Positions 17,923 to 27,062 of a stretch of 64,000 nt of DNA are shown piece after piece. Source of the stretch: Paenibacillus cymbidii (GTDB taxonomy: Bacteria > Bacillota > Bacilli > Paenibacillales > NBRC-103111); assembly GCF_004764705.1 (NCBI RefSeq), contig NZ_SHLX01000003.1, positions 310,001-374,000 of the forward strand, given 5' to 3'. The notes under the pieces are model-generated. The model had not been told where the DNA came from. It searched no databases and saw only the letters and a program-made list of their open reading frames with translations. Each line of letters starts with the position of its first letter. The stretch's first letter is position 1. The position numbers and the translations under genes were made by a program.

Positions 17923-18441
17923 ATGACCCGGCGTTTTGTCATTGAGGCCGTCATGGTGGCCGTGTACGGTGAATTGTTGGTGCCGAAGAGGCCGGTGGAG
18001 TATGTGATTCCTTACTCGACCATACAGGAGCTGTACGACATGCGCGACAGCAGCGAGCCGGTGATGCCGGATCCCGAGGACGACGCGCATGTGAAGACGG
18101 TGATCGGCGAGCTGATCGCGTTTTTCGAAGAGCCGTTCAACAAGAAGAAAGTCGAGCGCGCCTTGACAATGCCCTGGCAGAAAAGCCCGCCGCTGCCGAT
18201 CAACGACAACGTTTCGTTTACCGTCGTTTATGCGGTCGACAACGCGCAGTACGGCGAGTATTTTGACCCGATCGAAACCGAGCTGATTTTGACGTGCGCC
18301 CGCGAGAAAGCGCCGCTGCTGTCCGACCAGCCGGACATGATGGACAAGGTGATCGAGGCGGAAGTGCCGGTTGCGATGTTCGATATCGAAGATTTCGACT
18401 ATGCCGTCGAAGAAGGTTTGGCGGAAGCGGATTTGAAATAG
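17923..18441 (+). CDS. Conserved hypothetical protein
   Basis: 172 residues, acidic and soluble. Opens with TRRFVIEAVMVAVYGELLVP; contains VEYVIPYSTIQELYDM and FFEEPFNKKKVERAL, and ends in an acidic tail with DIEDFDYAVEEGLAEAD. I recall similar Paenibacillus proteins labelled ADP-heptose synthase, but no nucleotidyltransferase or kinase motif is visible here, so I do not use that name. AGGGGG lies ahead of the ATG, and a strong terminator follows 15 bases after the stop. Confidence 0.65.
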   Translation: MTRRFVIEAVMVAVYGELLVPKRPVEYVIPYSTIQELYDMRDSSEPVMPDPEDDAHVKTVIGELIAFFEEPFNKKKVERALTMPWQKSPPLPINDNVSFTVVYAVDNAQYGEYFDPIETELILTCAREKAPLLSDQPDMMDKVIEAEVPVAMFDIEDFDYAVEEGLAEADLK

Positions 18442-18456
18442 GCGAAACTTAATAAC

Positions 18457-18488
18457 GGCCGCCCGGGAATGCTTCCGGCGGCTTTTTT
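18457..18488 (+). terminator. Rho-independent terminator
   Basis: GCCGCCCGG and its partner CCGGCGGC form a GC-rich stem followed by TTTTTT, directly behind the 17923 gene and before the convergent uracil-DNA glycosylase. Confidence 0.88.
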
Positions 18489-18500
18489 GCTGCGCTGCAA

Positions 18501-19106
18501 TCATTGGTTATTGCTTTGCCGGGAAAGACAAGCAGCAAATTTGTTGTTGAGCGATACGAGGTCTTCCACAAAAATGTTCATCAAATTCGGCCGCCGCTTG
18601 ACGGCAAGCGGGTGATAAGTAAGCCCGACGGGAATCCCCTGCCACTCGTGCCAGTCCCTCCTGAGCTCTTTGACGCTGGCATTCTCCTTCCAGGGGAACA
18701 AGGCCTCCGCCACCACATTTCCGAATCCGAACAGGACAAGCGGGCGTTTCTCCAGCAGCTGCGCCTGCAGATGCGGCAAACAAGCCTCTCTGGCGGCAGG
18801 CTTGTTGTAAGCGCGAATCGGCCTGCATTTAAGCAAAAAGGTGACGTATACCAAGTTCCTGTCCAGGCCCGCCTCCCGCATGCCGCGTTGGAGCGTTTCA
18901 CGGGTGCTGCACAGAAACGGGTTTCCGAGCCGGTCCTCCCGGGCTCCGGGATTATCCAAAATCATCACAAGCCGGGCGTTCGAATTTCCTTCGCCCCAGA
19001 TGACGCGTGTCCGTTGCCCGGACAGCTCGCAACGATCGCATGCCTGCACGTCCAGCGGCGCCGCTTCTTCGGTAAATAAGCCAAATGAACCTTCATTCGA
19101 TGTCAT
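18501..19106 (-). CDS. Uracil-DNA glycosylase family protein (iron-sulphur type)
   Basis: 201 residues. Related to family 4/5 uracil-DNA glycosylases, which remove uracil from DNA. Four cysteines in the family spacing (C23, C26, C94 in LLKCRP, C109) would hold a 4Fe-4S cluster. The segment DNPGAREDRLGNPF corresponds to the catalytic GEGPG-type loop, and TYHPLAV to the HPS-type motif. The catalytic loop differs from the canonical GExPG sequence, so specificity could deviate. GGAGGGG 6 bases ahead sets the start at 19106. It diverges from sbcD, another DNA-repair gene. Confidence 0.82.
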   Translation of the reverse strand: MTSNEGSFGLFTEEAAPLDVQACDRCELSGQRTRVIWGEGNSNARLVMILDNPGAREDRLGNPFLCSTRETLQRGMREAGLDRNLVYVTFLLKCRPIRAYNKPAAREACLPHLQAQLLEKRPLVLFGFGNVVAEALFPWKENASVKELRRDWHEWQGIPVGLTYHPLAVKRRPNLMNIFVEDLVSLNNKFAACLSRQSNNQ

Positions 19107-19355
19107 GTCGGTCCCCTCCGGTTGCTCCATTAAGGTCCACAAGGCTCCATTCGACTCCATTATGCCGCCTCCGCCGCCAAGCCATTCAAACAACTGTACA
19201 TGATCCGCACTTGCAGCCTGCATTAGCAGCCTCGCATCCGCAGCGCCGCATTCTCTTTGCCGCTGGATGCAATCCCCATCACCCATGGGGAGGGAAACGC
19301 CCGTTCGTGTCGAATGTAACACAGGAACAATTCGCTGCGGCGGGAGGGTGATAGC

Positions 19356-20525
19356 ATGAAGTTTTTCCATACGGCGGACTGGCACCTGGGCAAGCTGGTG
19401 CAAGGCGTCTATATGACCGACGACCAGCGGCACGCGCTGGAGCAGTTCGTGCGCGACGTCGAGCGGGAGCGGCCGGACGCCGTCGTCATCGCCGGCGACT
19501 TGTACGACCGGGCGGTGCCGCCGGCGGAGGCGGTTGCGCTGCTCGACGAGCTGCTGGCGCGCATCGTCATCGGTCTCGGGACGCCGGTGCTGGCGATTGC
19601 CGGCAACCATGACAGCCCGGACCGGCTCGACTTCGCCACGCGCATGATGGAAAGCCGCGGCCTGCATCTATCCGGCCGGCTGACGCGCGACATCCGGACG
19701 GTGGCGCTGCAGGACGAGTTCGGTCCGGTTCATTTTCACCTTGTGCCCTACGCCGATCCGGCGATCGTACGCTACATAGAAGAGAACGAGGAAATCCGCA
19801 CCCACGACGACGCGATGAAAGCAACGGTCGCCGCCATCTCCGGCAGCATGGACGAAGGCGCGCGCCACGTGTTCGTCGGCCACGCGTTCGTGACGCCATA
19901 CGGCGAGCCGGAGGCGAACACGAGCGACGCCGAACGGCCGCTGTCGATCGGCGGGGCGGAGTATGTGCGGGCGGATCATTTCAAGCCGTTCCATTACACG
20001 GCGCTTGGCCATTTGCACGCCGCGCACGCCGTTGTCGGCGATAATATCCGTTACTCCGGCTCGCCGCTCAAATATTCGATCGACGAGGAGCGCCATGAAA
20101 AAGGCTACTACATCGTCGAAATGAACGGCGCCGGCGAAGTGCGCGTCGACAAACGCACGCTTGCGCCGCTGCGCGACATGCGCCGGGTTGTCGGCACGAT
20201 GGCCGAAATCGCCGCACACGCGCCGAGCGACGATTACGTCTTCGTAACGCTGCGCGACGAAACGCCGGTGCTTTACCCGATGGAGAAGGTGCGCTCGGTA
20301 TACCCGAACGCGCTGCATGTCGACCGTTCAGTGCAGCGCGGCGAAGCGGACGAAGAAGGCGCGACGGCGGCCGGGAGCGGCGAATCGCGGCGCAAAGCGG
20401 ATCCGGTATCGCTCTTCGCCGCCTTCTACCGCGAAGTGACCGGGCAGCCGATCGACGACGGCAAACTGGCGCTGTTCCGTGAAACATTTGCGGAGGCGTT
20501 GCGTCTTGAGGAGGAAGCCGGATGA
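19356..20525 (+). CDS. sbcD: Exonuclease subunit SbcD
   Basis: 389 residues, Mre11-type metallophosphoesterase. Metal-site motifs in order: FFHTADWHLGK, VVIAGDLYDR, AIAGNHDSPDR, FVGHAF, and YTALGHLHAAH. With SbcC it forms the SMC-like nuclease that cuts hairpins and processes DNA ends. GGGAGGGTG precedes the ATG. It overlaps sbcC by ATGA, indicating translational coupling. A hairpin-cleaving nuclease in a genome full of palindromic repeats is worth noting but is the norm in bacteria. Confidence 0.95.
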   Translation: MKFFHTADWHLGKLVQGVYMTDDQRHALEQFVRDVERERPDAVVIAGDLYDRAVPPAEAVALLDELLARIVIGLGTPVLAIAGNHDSPDRLDFATRMMESRGLHLSGRLTRDIRTVALQDEFGPVHFHLVPYADPAIVRYIEENEEIRTHDDAMKATVAAISGSMDEGARHVFVGHAFVTPYGEPEANTSDAERPLSIGGAEYVRADHFKPFHYTALGHLHAAHAVVGDNIRYSGSPLKYSIDEERHEKGYYIVEMNGAGEVRVDKRTLAPLRDMRRVVGTMAEIAAHAPSDDYVFVTLRDETPVLYPMEKVRSVYPNALHVDRSVQRGEADEEGATAAGSGESRRKADPVSLFAAFYREVTGQPIDDGKLALFRETFAEALRLEEEAG

Positions 20526-23500
20526 GACCGCTGCAACTGACGATGCAATCGTTCGGTCCTTACAAGGACCGGGAAACGATCGATTTTACCGCGCTTGCGG
20601 ACTGCCGGCTGTTCGTCATCTCCGGCAATACGGGCGCCGGCAAAACGACGATATTCGATGCCGTTTGTTTTGCCTTGTACGGCAAGGCGAGCGGCGAAGA
20701 CCGCAAAGACCCGCGGATGCTGCGCAGCCATTTTGCCGACGACGAGACGCACACGTCGGTGGAGCTGGCGTTTGCCGTCGGCGGCCGGACGTACCGCATA
20801 TTCCGCCAGATGCCGCACCGCAAAGCCGGCAACAAGTCGGAAACCGGCGGCCGCATCGAGCTGTACGAAACGACGGGCGGCCGCGAGGTGCCGTGCGACA
20901 GCAGGTTTACGACGGACGACGTCAACCGGCGGCTGGAGCGGATCGTCGGGCTGACGCTCGAGCAGTTCAGCCAAATTGTGATGCTGCCGCAAGGAGAATT
21001 CCGCAAGCTGCTGACGAGCGAAACCGACGACAAGGAAAAAATATTGCGCCGCATCTTCCGCACGGAGCTGTATAATCGCACGGAGGAGCTGTTCCAGGAG
21101 AAAACGCGGGAGCAGCGGGCGTTGCTGCAGCAGGAGCGCACCGCGCTCGACGTGCACGTGCAGCAGGTCGCCGTGGCGCTGCCCCGCCGCGACGACAGCG
21201 AGCTGTTCCGCACGCTCGACGCGCCCTACCGGCAGGCGCCGCAAGTCGTGGCGGCGCTGGAGGAAGAGGGCGCCTACTATGCGGCGCAGCGGGAGGAGCT
21301 GCAGCAGCGCCGCGAGCGGCTGGCGCAGCAGGCAAACGAGCGCGAAGCCGCGTACCATGCGGCGAAGGCGCTGAACGAGCGATTGGCGCTGCAGGAGCGC
21401 AAGCGCGAGGAGCAGGCGCTGCTTGCGAGCCGCAAGCCGGCGATGGAAGCGGCGGAGGCGCGGCAGCGCGAAGCGGAGCAGGCGGCGCGCATCGAGCCGT
21501 ATGAGGAGCGGCGCCGGGCGGCCGCCGCGTATGCCGCGGAGAAGCGCCAGCAGCGCGAGGCGAAGCTGGCCGATACGGCGGCGGCCGCGCAGGCGGCGGA
21601 GCTGGCGGAGCGCCGCTACGACGAGGAAGCGGCGCGCGAGCCGGAGCGTGCGGCCGCGGCGCGCGAGCTCGAGCGGCTCGGCGAGCTGGCGCCGGCGGTG
21701 CGGGCGCTGGCGGCACGGGAGCGCGAGGCGGAGCGGATCGCCGGCGAGGAGCGCGAGCTGGCCGCGGGAGCGGCGGCGCTGGAGCGCGAGCTCGAAGGCG
21801 CGCTTGCGGCGAAGCGGCAGCTGGGCGAACGCATCCGCCAGGCGGAGCGGGACACCGCGGCGCTGCCGGAGCGGAAGGAGCGGCTGCTCCGGCTGCGGCA
21901 GCAGGCGAAGCTGCTCAAGGATTTGCTTGAGCTCGAGCGGCGGCTCGGCGAGGGGGCCAAGCTGGAAGCGGCCCGCTCCGACGCGGCGCTGCGGGCGAAG
22001 GAGGAGCACGACCGGCTGGAGCGGTCGTGGGTGGACAACCAGGCGGCGCAACTCGCCGCGCAGATTCACGACGGGGCGCCGTGCCCGGTTTGCGGCAGCG
22101 TCGACCATCCGCGCAAGGCGACCGCCGGCGGCGACTCAGTTTCCAGGGAAGCGCTGCAAGAGGCGAAGGAACGGCTGCTGCGTCACGAGCGCGAGTACCA
22201 GGAGGCCAAAGCGCAGGCTGCGGCGACCCGCTCCGGCTGGGAAGGCAAACGCGACGAGCTGGCCGAACTGGAGCCGGCGGCGGCGCCGGCCGAAGGAGAC
22301 GTGCAGCCGGAGTACGAGCGGCTCGTGGCCGAAGGGACGCGCTTGAAGGCGACCGTCGACAAACTGGAGGAGCTGGCCGCCGAACTGCTCCGCTGGAAAC
22401 GCGACGCGGAAGAGCGGGAGCGCGCGGCGGAAACGCTGGCCGCGGAGAAGGACAAGCGCACGGCACGGCTGCAGGAGGCGCGCATGCTGCTGCATACGCA
22501 GCGGGCGCTGCTCGAGCAGGAGCTGGCGCGTATTCCCGAGGCGCTGCGGGCGCCGGATCGGCTCGACGCCGCGCTGAAGGCGCAGCGTCAGTTGGCCGCG
22601 AAGCTGGCAGCGGCCTGGAGCGACGCGCAGGAGCGCCGCCAATCGGCGCGCACGAAGCTCGCCGAGGAGCGGGCGCACGCGAACCAGCTCGAAGCGCAGC
22701 TGGCCGAGGCGGAGACGCAGCTGGCGGAAGCGTCGGCGCGTTTCGCTGCGGAGCTGGCGGCAGCGGGCTTCGCGTCGGCGCAGCAGTTCGCCGCGGCGCA
22801 GCTGCCGCCGGCCGAGCGGCAGCGCCTTGCGGCGGAGCTGGCGGCGTTCCGCGAAGCGCAGGCGGCGCTGGCCGCGCAGCTGGCGGAGCTTTCGCGCGAG
22901 CTCGCGGCGGCGCAGCCTGCCGATCTTGCCGCGCTGGCGGCGGAGCTGGCGCAGCTGCGCGCCGGGCTGGACGCGGCGGCGGCCGAAGCGCAGCGCGCGG
23001 AGTCGCTGTGCCGCGATAGCGCGCGGCTGGCGGCGGGCATTGCCGCGGCGCACGAGCGCACGGCGCAGGCGGAAGCGCGGCTGTCGCTGCTGCAGGACGT
23101 GTTCCAGGCGCTGAAAGGCGACAATGCGCTTAAGCTTTCGTTCGAGCGGTACATCCTGATCGAATTTCTCGAGCAAATTTTGCAAGCGGCCAACCAGCGG
23201 CTGCGCAAGCTGTCGAACGGCCAGTTCGAGCTGCAGCGCAGCGGCAGGCTGGAGACGCGCGGCAAACAAAGCGGGCTAGGCCTCGACGTCTACGACGCCT
23301 ACACCGGCATGAACCGCGACGTGAAATCGATGAGCGGCGGCGAAAAATTCAACGCCTCGCTCTGCCTTGCGCTGGGCATGTCGGACGTCATTCAGGCCTA
23401 CGAAGGCGGCGTCTCGATCGAAATGATGTTCATCGACGAAGGCTTTGGCTCGCTCGACGAAGAGTCGCTGGCCAAGGCGATCGACACGCTTGTCGATCTG

Positions 23501-23626
23501 CAGCGCTCGGGGCGGATGATCGGGGTCATCTCCCACGTGCAGGAGCTGAAAGCCGCGCTGCCGGCCGCGATCGAAGTGACCAAGACGAAGGACGGGCACA
23601 GCCGCACGGCGGTCGTACTGAAATGA
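20522..23626 (+). CDS. sbcC: Exonuclease subunit SbcC
   Basis: 1034 residues, Rad50/SMC-like ATPase. Walker A SGNTGAGKTT with K41; a long Glu/Ala/Arg-rich coiled coil; a zinc-hook CPVC at about residues 521-524; a second coil; the ABC signature SMSGGEKF; and Walker B MMFIDEGFGSLDEES near residue 970. The coiled-coil DNA is extremely GC-rich and creates many long spurious reading frames on both strands. Partner of SbcD. Confidence 0.95.
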   Translation: MRPLQLTMQSFGPYKDRETIDFTALADCRLFVISGNTGAGKTTIFDAVCFALYGKASGEDRKDPRMLRSHFADDETHTSVELAFAVGGRTYRIFRQMPHRKAGNKSETGGRIELYETTGGREVPCDSRFTTDDVNRRLERIVGLTLEQFSQIVMLPQGEFRKLLTSETDDKEKILRRIFRTELYNRTEELFQEKTREQRALLQQERTALDVHVQQVAVALPRRDDSELFRTLDAPYRQAPQVVAALEEEGAYYAAQREELQQRRERLAQQANEREAAYHAAKALNERLALQERKREEQALLASRKPAMEAAEARQREAEQAARIEPYEERRRAAAAYAAEKRQQREAKLADTAAAAQAAELAERRYDEEAAREPERAAAARELERLGELAPAVRALAAREREAERIAGEERELAAGAAALERELEGALAAKRQLGERIRQAERDTAALPERKERLLRLRQQAKLLKDLLELERRLGEGAKLEAARSDAALRAKEEHDRLERSWVDNQAAQLAAQIHDGAPCPVCGSVDHPRKATAGGDSVSREALQEAKERLLRHEREYQEAKAQAAATRSGWEGKRDELAELEPAAAPAEGDVQPEYERLVAEGTRLKATVDKLEELAAELLRWKRDAEERERAAETLAAEKDKRTARLQEARMLLHTQRALLEQELARIPEALRAPDRLDAALKAQRQLAAKLAAAWSDAQERRQSARTKLAEERAHANQLEAQLAEAETQLAEASARFAAELAAAGFASAQQFAAAQLPPAERQRLAAELAAFREAQAALAAQLAELSRELAAAQPADLAALAAELAQLRAGLDAAAAEAQRAESLCRDSARLAAGIAAAHERTAQAEARLSLLQDVFQALKGDNALKLSFERYILIEFLEQILQAANQRLRKLSNGQFELQRSGRLETRGKQSGLGLDVYDAYTGMNRDVKSMSGGEKFNASLCLALGMSDVIQAYEGGVSIEMMFIDEGFGSLDEESLAKAIDTLVDLQRSGRMIGVISHVQELKAALPAAIEVTKTKDGHSRTAVVLK

Positions 23627-23629
23627 CCG

Positions 23630-23686
23630 TTGCGTTTTGTCCGCTTTTGCGCCTACAATGGAAATACGCTTGAAACCGCGGTTTCA
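23630..23686 (+). promoter_or_regulatory. Promoter candidate with 16-bp operator-like palindrome
   Basis: TTGCGT (23630-23635), an 18-base spacer and TACAAT (23654-23659) form a plausible sigma-A promoter. Just downstream, 23671-23686 is a perfect palindrome, TGAAACCGCGGTTTCA, where a repressor would block transcription. It resembles LacI-family operators, but those usually have a 14-bp core. A second half, TGAAA, follows at 23691. It lies upstream of the dehydrogenase/AraC pair. Confidence 0.5.
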
Positions 23687-23797
23687 CCCGTGAAATTTTA
23701 CCGGGAATCTAAAATAATTACCCTTTTGCAAGGCTGGCCGCTCTTCTAGAATGGAAGGATGGACGATGTCCATTCAACCGAAAACGGAGGGAAACGG

Positions 23798-24568
23798 ATG
23801 AGCAACTTATTCGACATGAGCAACAAAACGGTAGTGATCACGGGAGGCAGCGGCCTGCTCGGCACCGCGATGACCAACGGTCTCGCATCGCTTGGAGCTA
23901 CCGTTGTCGTAGCGGACATAGCCGAACCGAAGCATACCGAAGCCGCGCATCATTTTATTGCGTGCGACGCTTCTTCGACCGAATCGATCCGTCACATGTT
24001 GAAGGAAGTCTACGAGCGGTTCGGCCGAATCGACGTGCTTATTAACGGCGCCACTTACGGTGCCGGTTACGGGGCGCAGGGCACCGTCGACAAGATGTCC
24101 GACGAGGACTGGTTCCGCGGCGTCGACGGCGCGCTGGGCACCACGTTCCGCTGCACCCGCGAAGTGATCCCGTATATGGAGCGGCAAGGCGGAGGCAGCA
24201 TCGTCAATTTCGCTTCGATGTACGGCATCGTGTCGCCGGACCCGTCCATCTACGGCGACAGCGGTGCGAACAATCCGGCCAATTACGGCGCCGGCAAGGC
24301 GGGCGTGCTGCAATTTACGCGCTACTGCGCGGCGCACTATGCGTCCAAAGGCATTCGCGTCAACAGCGTATCGCCCGGGCCGTTCCCCACTCCGGCAGGT
24401 CAGGAGAAGAATCCGGCCTTCGTGTCCGAACTGAATCGCAAGACCATGCTGAAGCGGGTCGGCAAGGCGGAGGAAATCGTCGGCGCTGTCGCTTTGCTCG
24501 CGTCGGACGCGTCCAGCTATATGACCGGCGCCAACATTTCCGTCGACGGCGGCTGGACGGCCTGGTAA
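23798..24568 (+). CDS. Short-chain dehydrogenase, gluconate 5-dehydrogenase-like
   Basis: 256 residues. TGGSGLLGTA cofactor loop, DIAEPK after the second strand, INGATYGAGYG at the position of the NNAG motif, S-Y-K catalytic set (NFASMYGIVSP...YGAGKAG) and the C-terminal GANISVDGGWTAW. Overall closest in style to SDRs acting on sugar acids. ACGGAGGG before 23798 sets the start. It is followed after 22 bases by a membrane AraC regulator, and the pair probably forms one transcription unit. Confidence 0.85.
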   Translation: MSNLFDMSNKTVVITGGSGLLGTAMTNGLASLGATVVVADIAEPKHTEAAHHFIACDASSTESIRHMLKEVYERFGRIDVLINGATYGAGYGAQGTVDKMSDEDWFRGVDGALGTTFRCTREVIPYMERQGGGSIVNFASMYGIVSPDPSIYGDSGANNPANYGAGKAGVLQFTRYCAAHYASKGIRVNSVSPGPFPTPAGQEKNPAFVSELNRKTMLKRVGKAEEIVGAVALLASDASSYMTGANISVDGGWTAW

Positions 24569-24590
24569 ACCGAAAAAAAGGGGGGTCATT

Positions 24591-26864
24591 GTGCGATTGT
24601 TCCGTACAGCCTATCGTCGTTTCCATGACCTCAAGTTGTTGCGCAAGCTATGGCTGTCGTTTTTTTTCGTTTCGTTCCTGACGTTGTCCACGTTCGCCCT
24701 GCTGTCGTCAACGTACATCAAACAGATGATCACAAATCGCGAAGGCGACACGATGGTGCGCAATATCGGCTATTTTACCGGCAGCTTGAACAACTATTTT
24801 CAAAGCATCGAGAAGTCGTCGCTGGTGCTGAGCTACAGCCTGGGCATCCAGGAATGGTTCACGGGCGGCAACGTCGACAACCTGGACGGCGACGAACGCA
24901 TCCGGGCCTTCAACGACATCAACAACCAGATGCACCAGATGTGGGACAACGTATACGGCATCGACGCGATCTTTTTGATCGACCGGTACAAGAACGTGTT
25001 CGACCTCAATCTGGGCGCGCAGGTCAATTCGCCTTATTTGACCAGCGACGATTTTATTAGCCAGGGCTGGTACGATCGCGCCCAGCAGTCGAGCAGCTCG
25101 TCCTACTGGTCGATCATCGAATGGTCGGAAGGGTACCGCTCGATCGTGTTGTTCAAGGCGATCTACAACCGCACCGACTTGAACCTGATCGGCAATCTTG
25201 TCGTTTCGCTGTCGCCCGACGTGTTCGATTCTTACTTGTCCGCATCGAATCTCGTCGATGGCGACAACAGCATCGTCGATGCGAACGGTTTCGTCTATTC
25301 CGCGGCCAAAGGCCGGCAGCAGCAGGCGCAGGCAATCGACCTGTCGCTGTTGCATCAGGACAAGGGCTATATGACGCAGCGGCTCGATTCGGGCCGGTAC
25401 ATGGTCGCGTACTCCCACAATCCGCTGACGAACTGGACATACGTGCATTCGGTCAAAGAAAGTGTCGTGCTGAAGGACCTGCAGCGCATCACATCGTTCT
25501 GGTACTGGTTCCTGTTCATCTCCCTGCTGCTGATGATGGTCGTTTCGGCGCTCATCTCCAAAACGATCTCCCTGCCGCTGCAGAAGATGGTGAAGCTGCT
25601 GCGCGAAGTGGAACGGGGCAACCTGAACGCAAGGTTCAAGTCGCTGTACAGCGACGAGCTGGGCATGATGGGGCACGCATTCAACAACATGCTGGAGAAA
25701 GTGAGCGAGGGCATCCCGCTGATTCGCGAAAAATTCATCCGTTCCTTGCTGGAGCGCAACATGAGCGCGGAAGAACTGGTGGAGTACGAACGCAAGCTTG
25801 GCTTCCGGTTCGAGCAGCCGGTGTTTCAGGTTGTGCTGATCGACATGCAGAACGATATCGACGAGCGCCAGCTTGGATCGGCGGAATTGCTCGTTCACGA
25901 GTGCGAAACGAGATGGCCGCTCATTGCCGTTCATTTGTCGAACCATCAATTTTGTCTCATTTTCAATTGTCCGGAAGCGGAAACGATCGCCTGCGCGGAA
26001 GAGCTGGTGCGGACGATGCGCACGCGGTTCGGCGCAAGGACATTTGCCTTTGTCGGCAACGCTTACGACGACGTCAACTTTATCAAAACGTCGTTCGAGG
26101 AAGCGAAAGGGCTGCTGAAATACGGCGTTGCCGAACGCGCCGAGCATACCGGCAGCGAGGCCGGCATCTTTTGCGCCGGCGATTCGTGGCAGACGCAATA
26201 CCCGGAATTTTATGAGAGCCGCCTGATCTATTATATGGAAGAGGGCGATTTGGCGAACTGTACGCTCGTTATGGAGGAACTGGTCGCTTACGCCCGGTCG
26301 AACCAGATTGCGCCGCCGATCATCAACACGTTTTTCTCCGCGATGTATAACCAGTTGAACAAGCTGTCGATCAAGCTGGGCAGCCCGGACGATCTGATCG
26401 ACAGCGAGCGGCTGAATGCGCTGAGCGCGCAGCTTTCGAACGAATCGCTGGAGAAAAATTGCGCCGACTTCCTGGTCTTGCTACAAGAACATCTGCAGTC
26501 GGACAACCGCGAGCGCAAGAAGATGAGCGCCAACGTCGTCAAGTCGCTGCAAATCATTCACGACGAGTTTCACAATTCCGAGCTTAGCGTCGATTTTATC
26601 GCCCGCCAGCTCAGCTTGAACACGAACTACTTCAGCCAGCTGTTCAAGAAGGAAGTCGGTGTCGGTTTTGCCGATTATGTGAGTGCCTTGCGCATGGAGC
26701 AGGCGAAGAAGCTGCTCGGCGAAACAGGGTTGAAAATCAAGGACGTCGCCGGCCGGACCGGATTTGCCGACCCGCATTATTTTGGCGTCTGGTTCAAGGA
26801 CAATACCGGCTTGTCGCCGTCGCAGTTCCGCAAGCAGCTGTGGAATACAGCTTCCGGCGCTTGA
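24591..26864 (+). CDS. Membrane-anchored AraC-family regulator
   Basis: 757 residues. Membrane segments at about 20-42 and 300-320 enclose an extracytoplasmic sensor domain; a HAMP-like linker follows (SKTISLPLQKMVKLLREVER), then a large cytoplasmic middle region and a C-terminal AraC DNA-binding domain (IARQLSLNTNYFSQLFKKEV and KDVAGRTGFADPHYFGVWFK). It combines sensing and DNA binding in one chain instead of a kinase/regulator pair. GTG start after AAAAAGGGGGG. Such proteins usually control adjacent carbohydrate genes; here the only neighbour is the dehydrogenase. Confidence 0.88.
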   Translation: MRLFRTAYRRFHDLKLLRKLWLSFFFVSFLTLSTFALLSSTYIKQMITNREGDTMVRNIGYFTGSLNNYFQSIEKSSLVLSYSLGIQEWFTGGNVDNLDGDERIRAFNDINNQMHQMWDNVYGIDAIFLIDRYKNVFDLNLGAQVNSPYLTSDDFISQGWYDRAQQSSSSSYWSIIEWSEGYRSIVLFKAIYNRTDLNLIGNLVVSLSPDVFDSYLSASNLVDGDNSIVDANGFVYSAAKGRQQQAQAIDLSLLHQDKGYMTQRLDSGRYMVAYSHNPLTNWTYVHSVKESVVLKDLQRITSFWYWFLFISLLLMMVVSALISKTISLPLQKMVKLLREVERGNLNARFKSLYSDELGMMGHAFNNMLEKVSEGIPLIREKFIRSLLERNMSAEELVEYERKLGFRFEQPVFQVVLIDMQNDIDERQLGSAELLVHECETRWPLIAVHLSNHQFCLIFNCPEAETIACAEELVRTMRTRFGARTFAFVGNAYDDVNFIKTSFEEAKGLLKYGVAERAEHTGSEAGIFCAGDSWQTQYPEFYESRLIYYMEEGDLANCTLVMEELVAYARSNQIAPPIINTFFSAMYNQLNKLSIKLGSPDDLIDSERLNALSAQLSNESLEKNCADFLVLLQEHLQSDNRERKKMSANVVKSLQIIHDEFHNSELSVDFIARQLSLNTNYFSQLFKKEVGVGFADYVSALRMEQAKKLLGETGLKIKDVAGRTGFADPHYFGVWFKDNTGLSPSQFRKQLWNTASGA

Positions 26865-26965
26865 ACGGTTCTTGGGACAGGAAAGTCCGCCAAGTAGAAA
26901 AGTGGTTGCCGATCGCCACGGTCATGTGGTACGATCGGGTTGCAATTATACGGTCGCGAAGCACG

Positions 26966-27003
26966 CGCCGTCCGTTCCCTTTTTGGGGGCGGACGGCGTT
27001 TTT
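26966..27003 (+). terminator. Rho-independent terminator
   Basis: Stem CGCCGTCCG/CGGACGGCG with a 15-base loop and a TTTTT tail, between the AraC regulator and the rpn gene. Confidence 0.9.
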
Positions 27004-27030
27004 GTTTGCCGTCCGGTTTGTGGTGGCGTA

Positions 27031-27039
27031 TGGTATAAT
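27031..27039 (+). promoter_or_regulatory. Extended -10 promoter of the rpn gene
   Basis: TGGTATAAT: a perfect -10 hexamer (27034-27039) with the TGn extension, which compensates for the lack of a recognisable -35. It lies 24 bases before the TTG start of the Rpn protein. Confidence 0.6.
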
Positions 27040-27062
27040 CCAATCAACGGGAGGCTTCCATT

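Noticed and set aside
20426..23269. Very long open frames antisense to sbcC (several hundred codons)
   Set aside because: They are Arg/Ala/Leu-rich by-products of GC-rich coiled-coil coding on the other strand, with no ribosome sites or domains.
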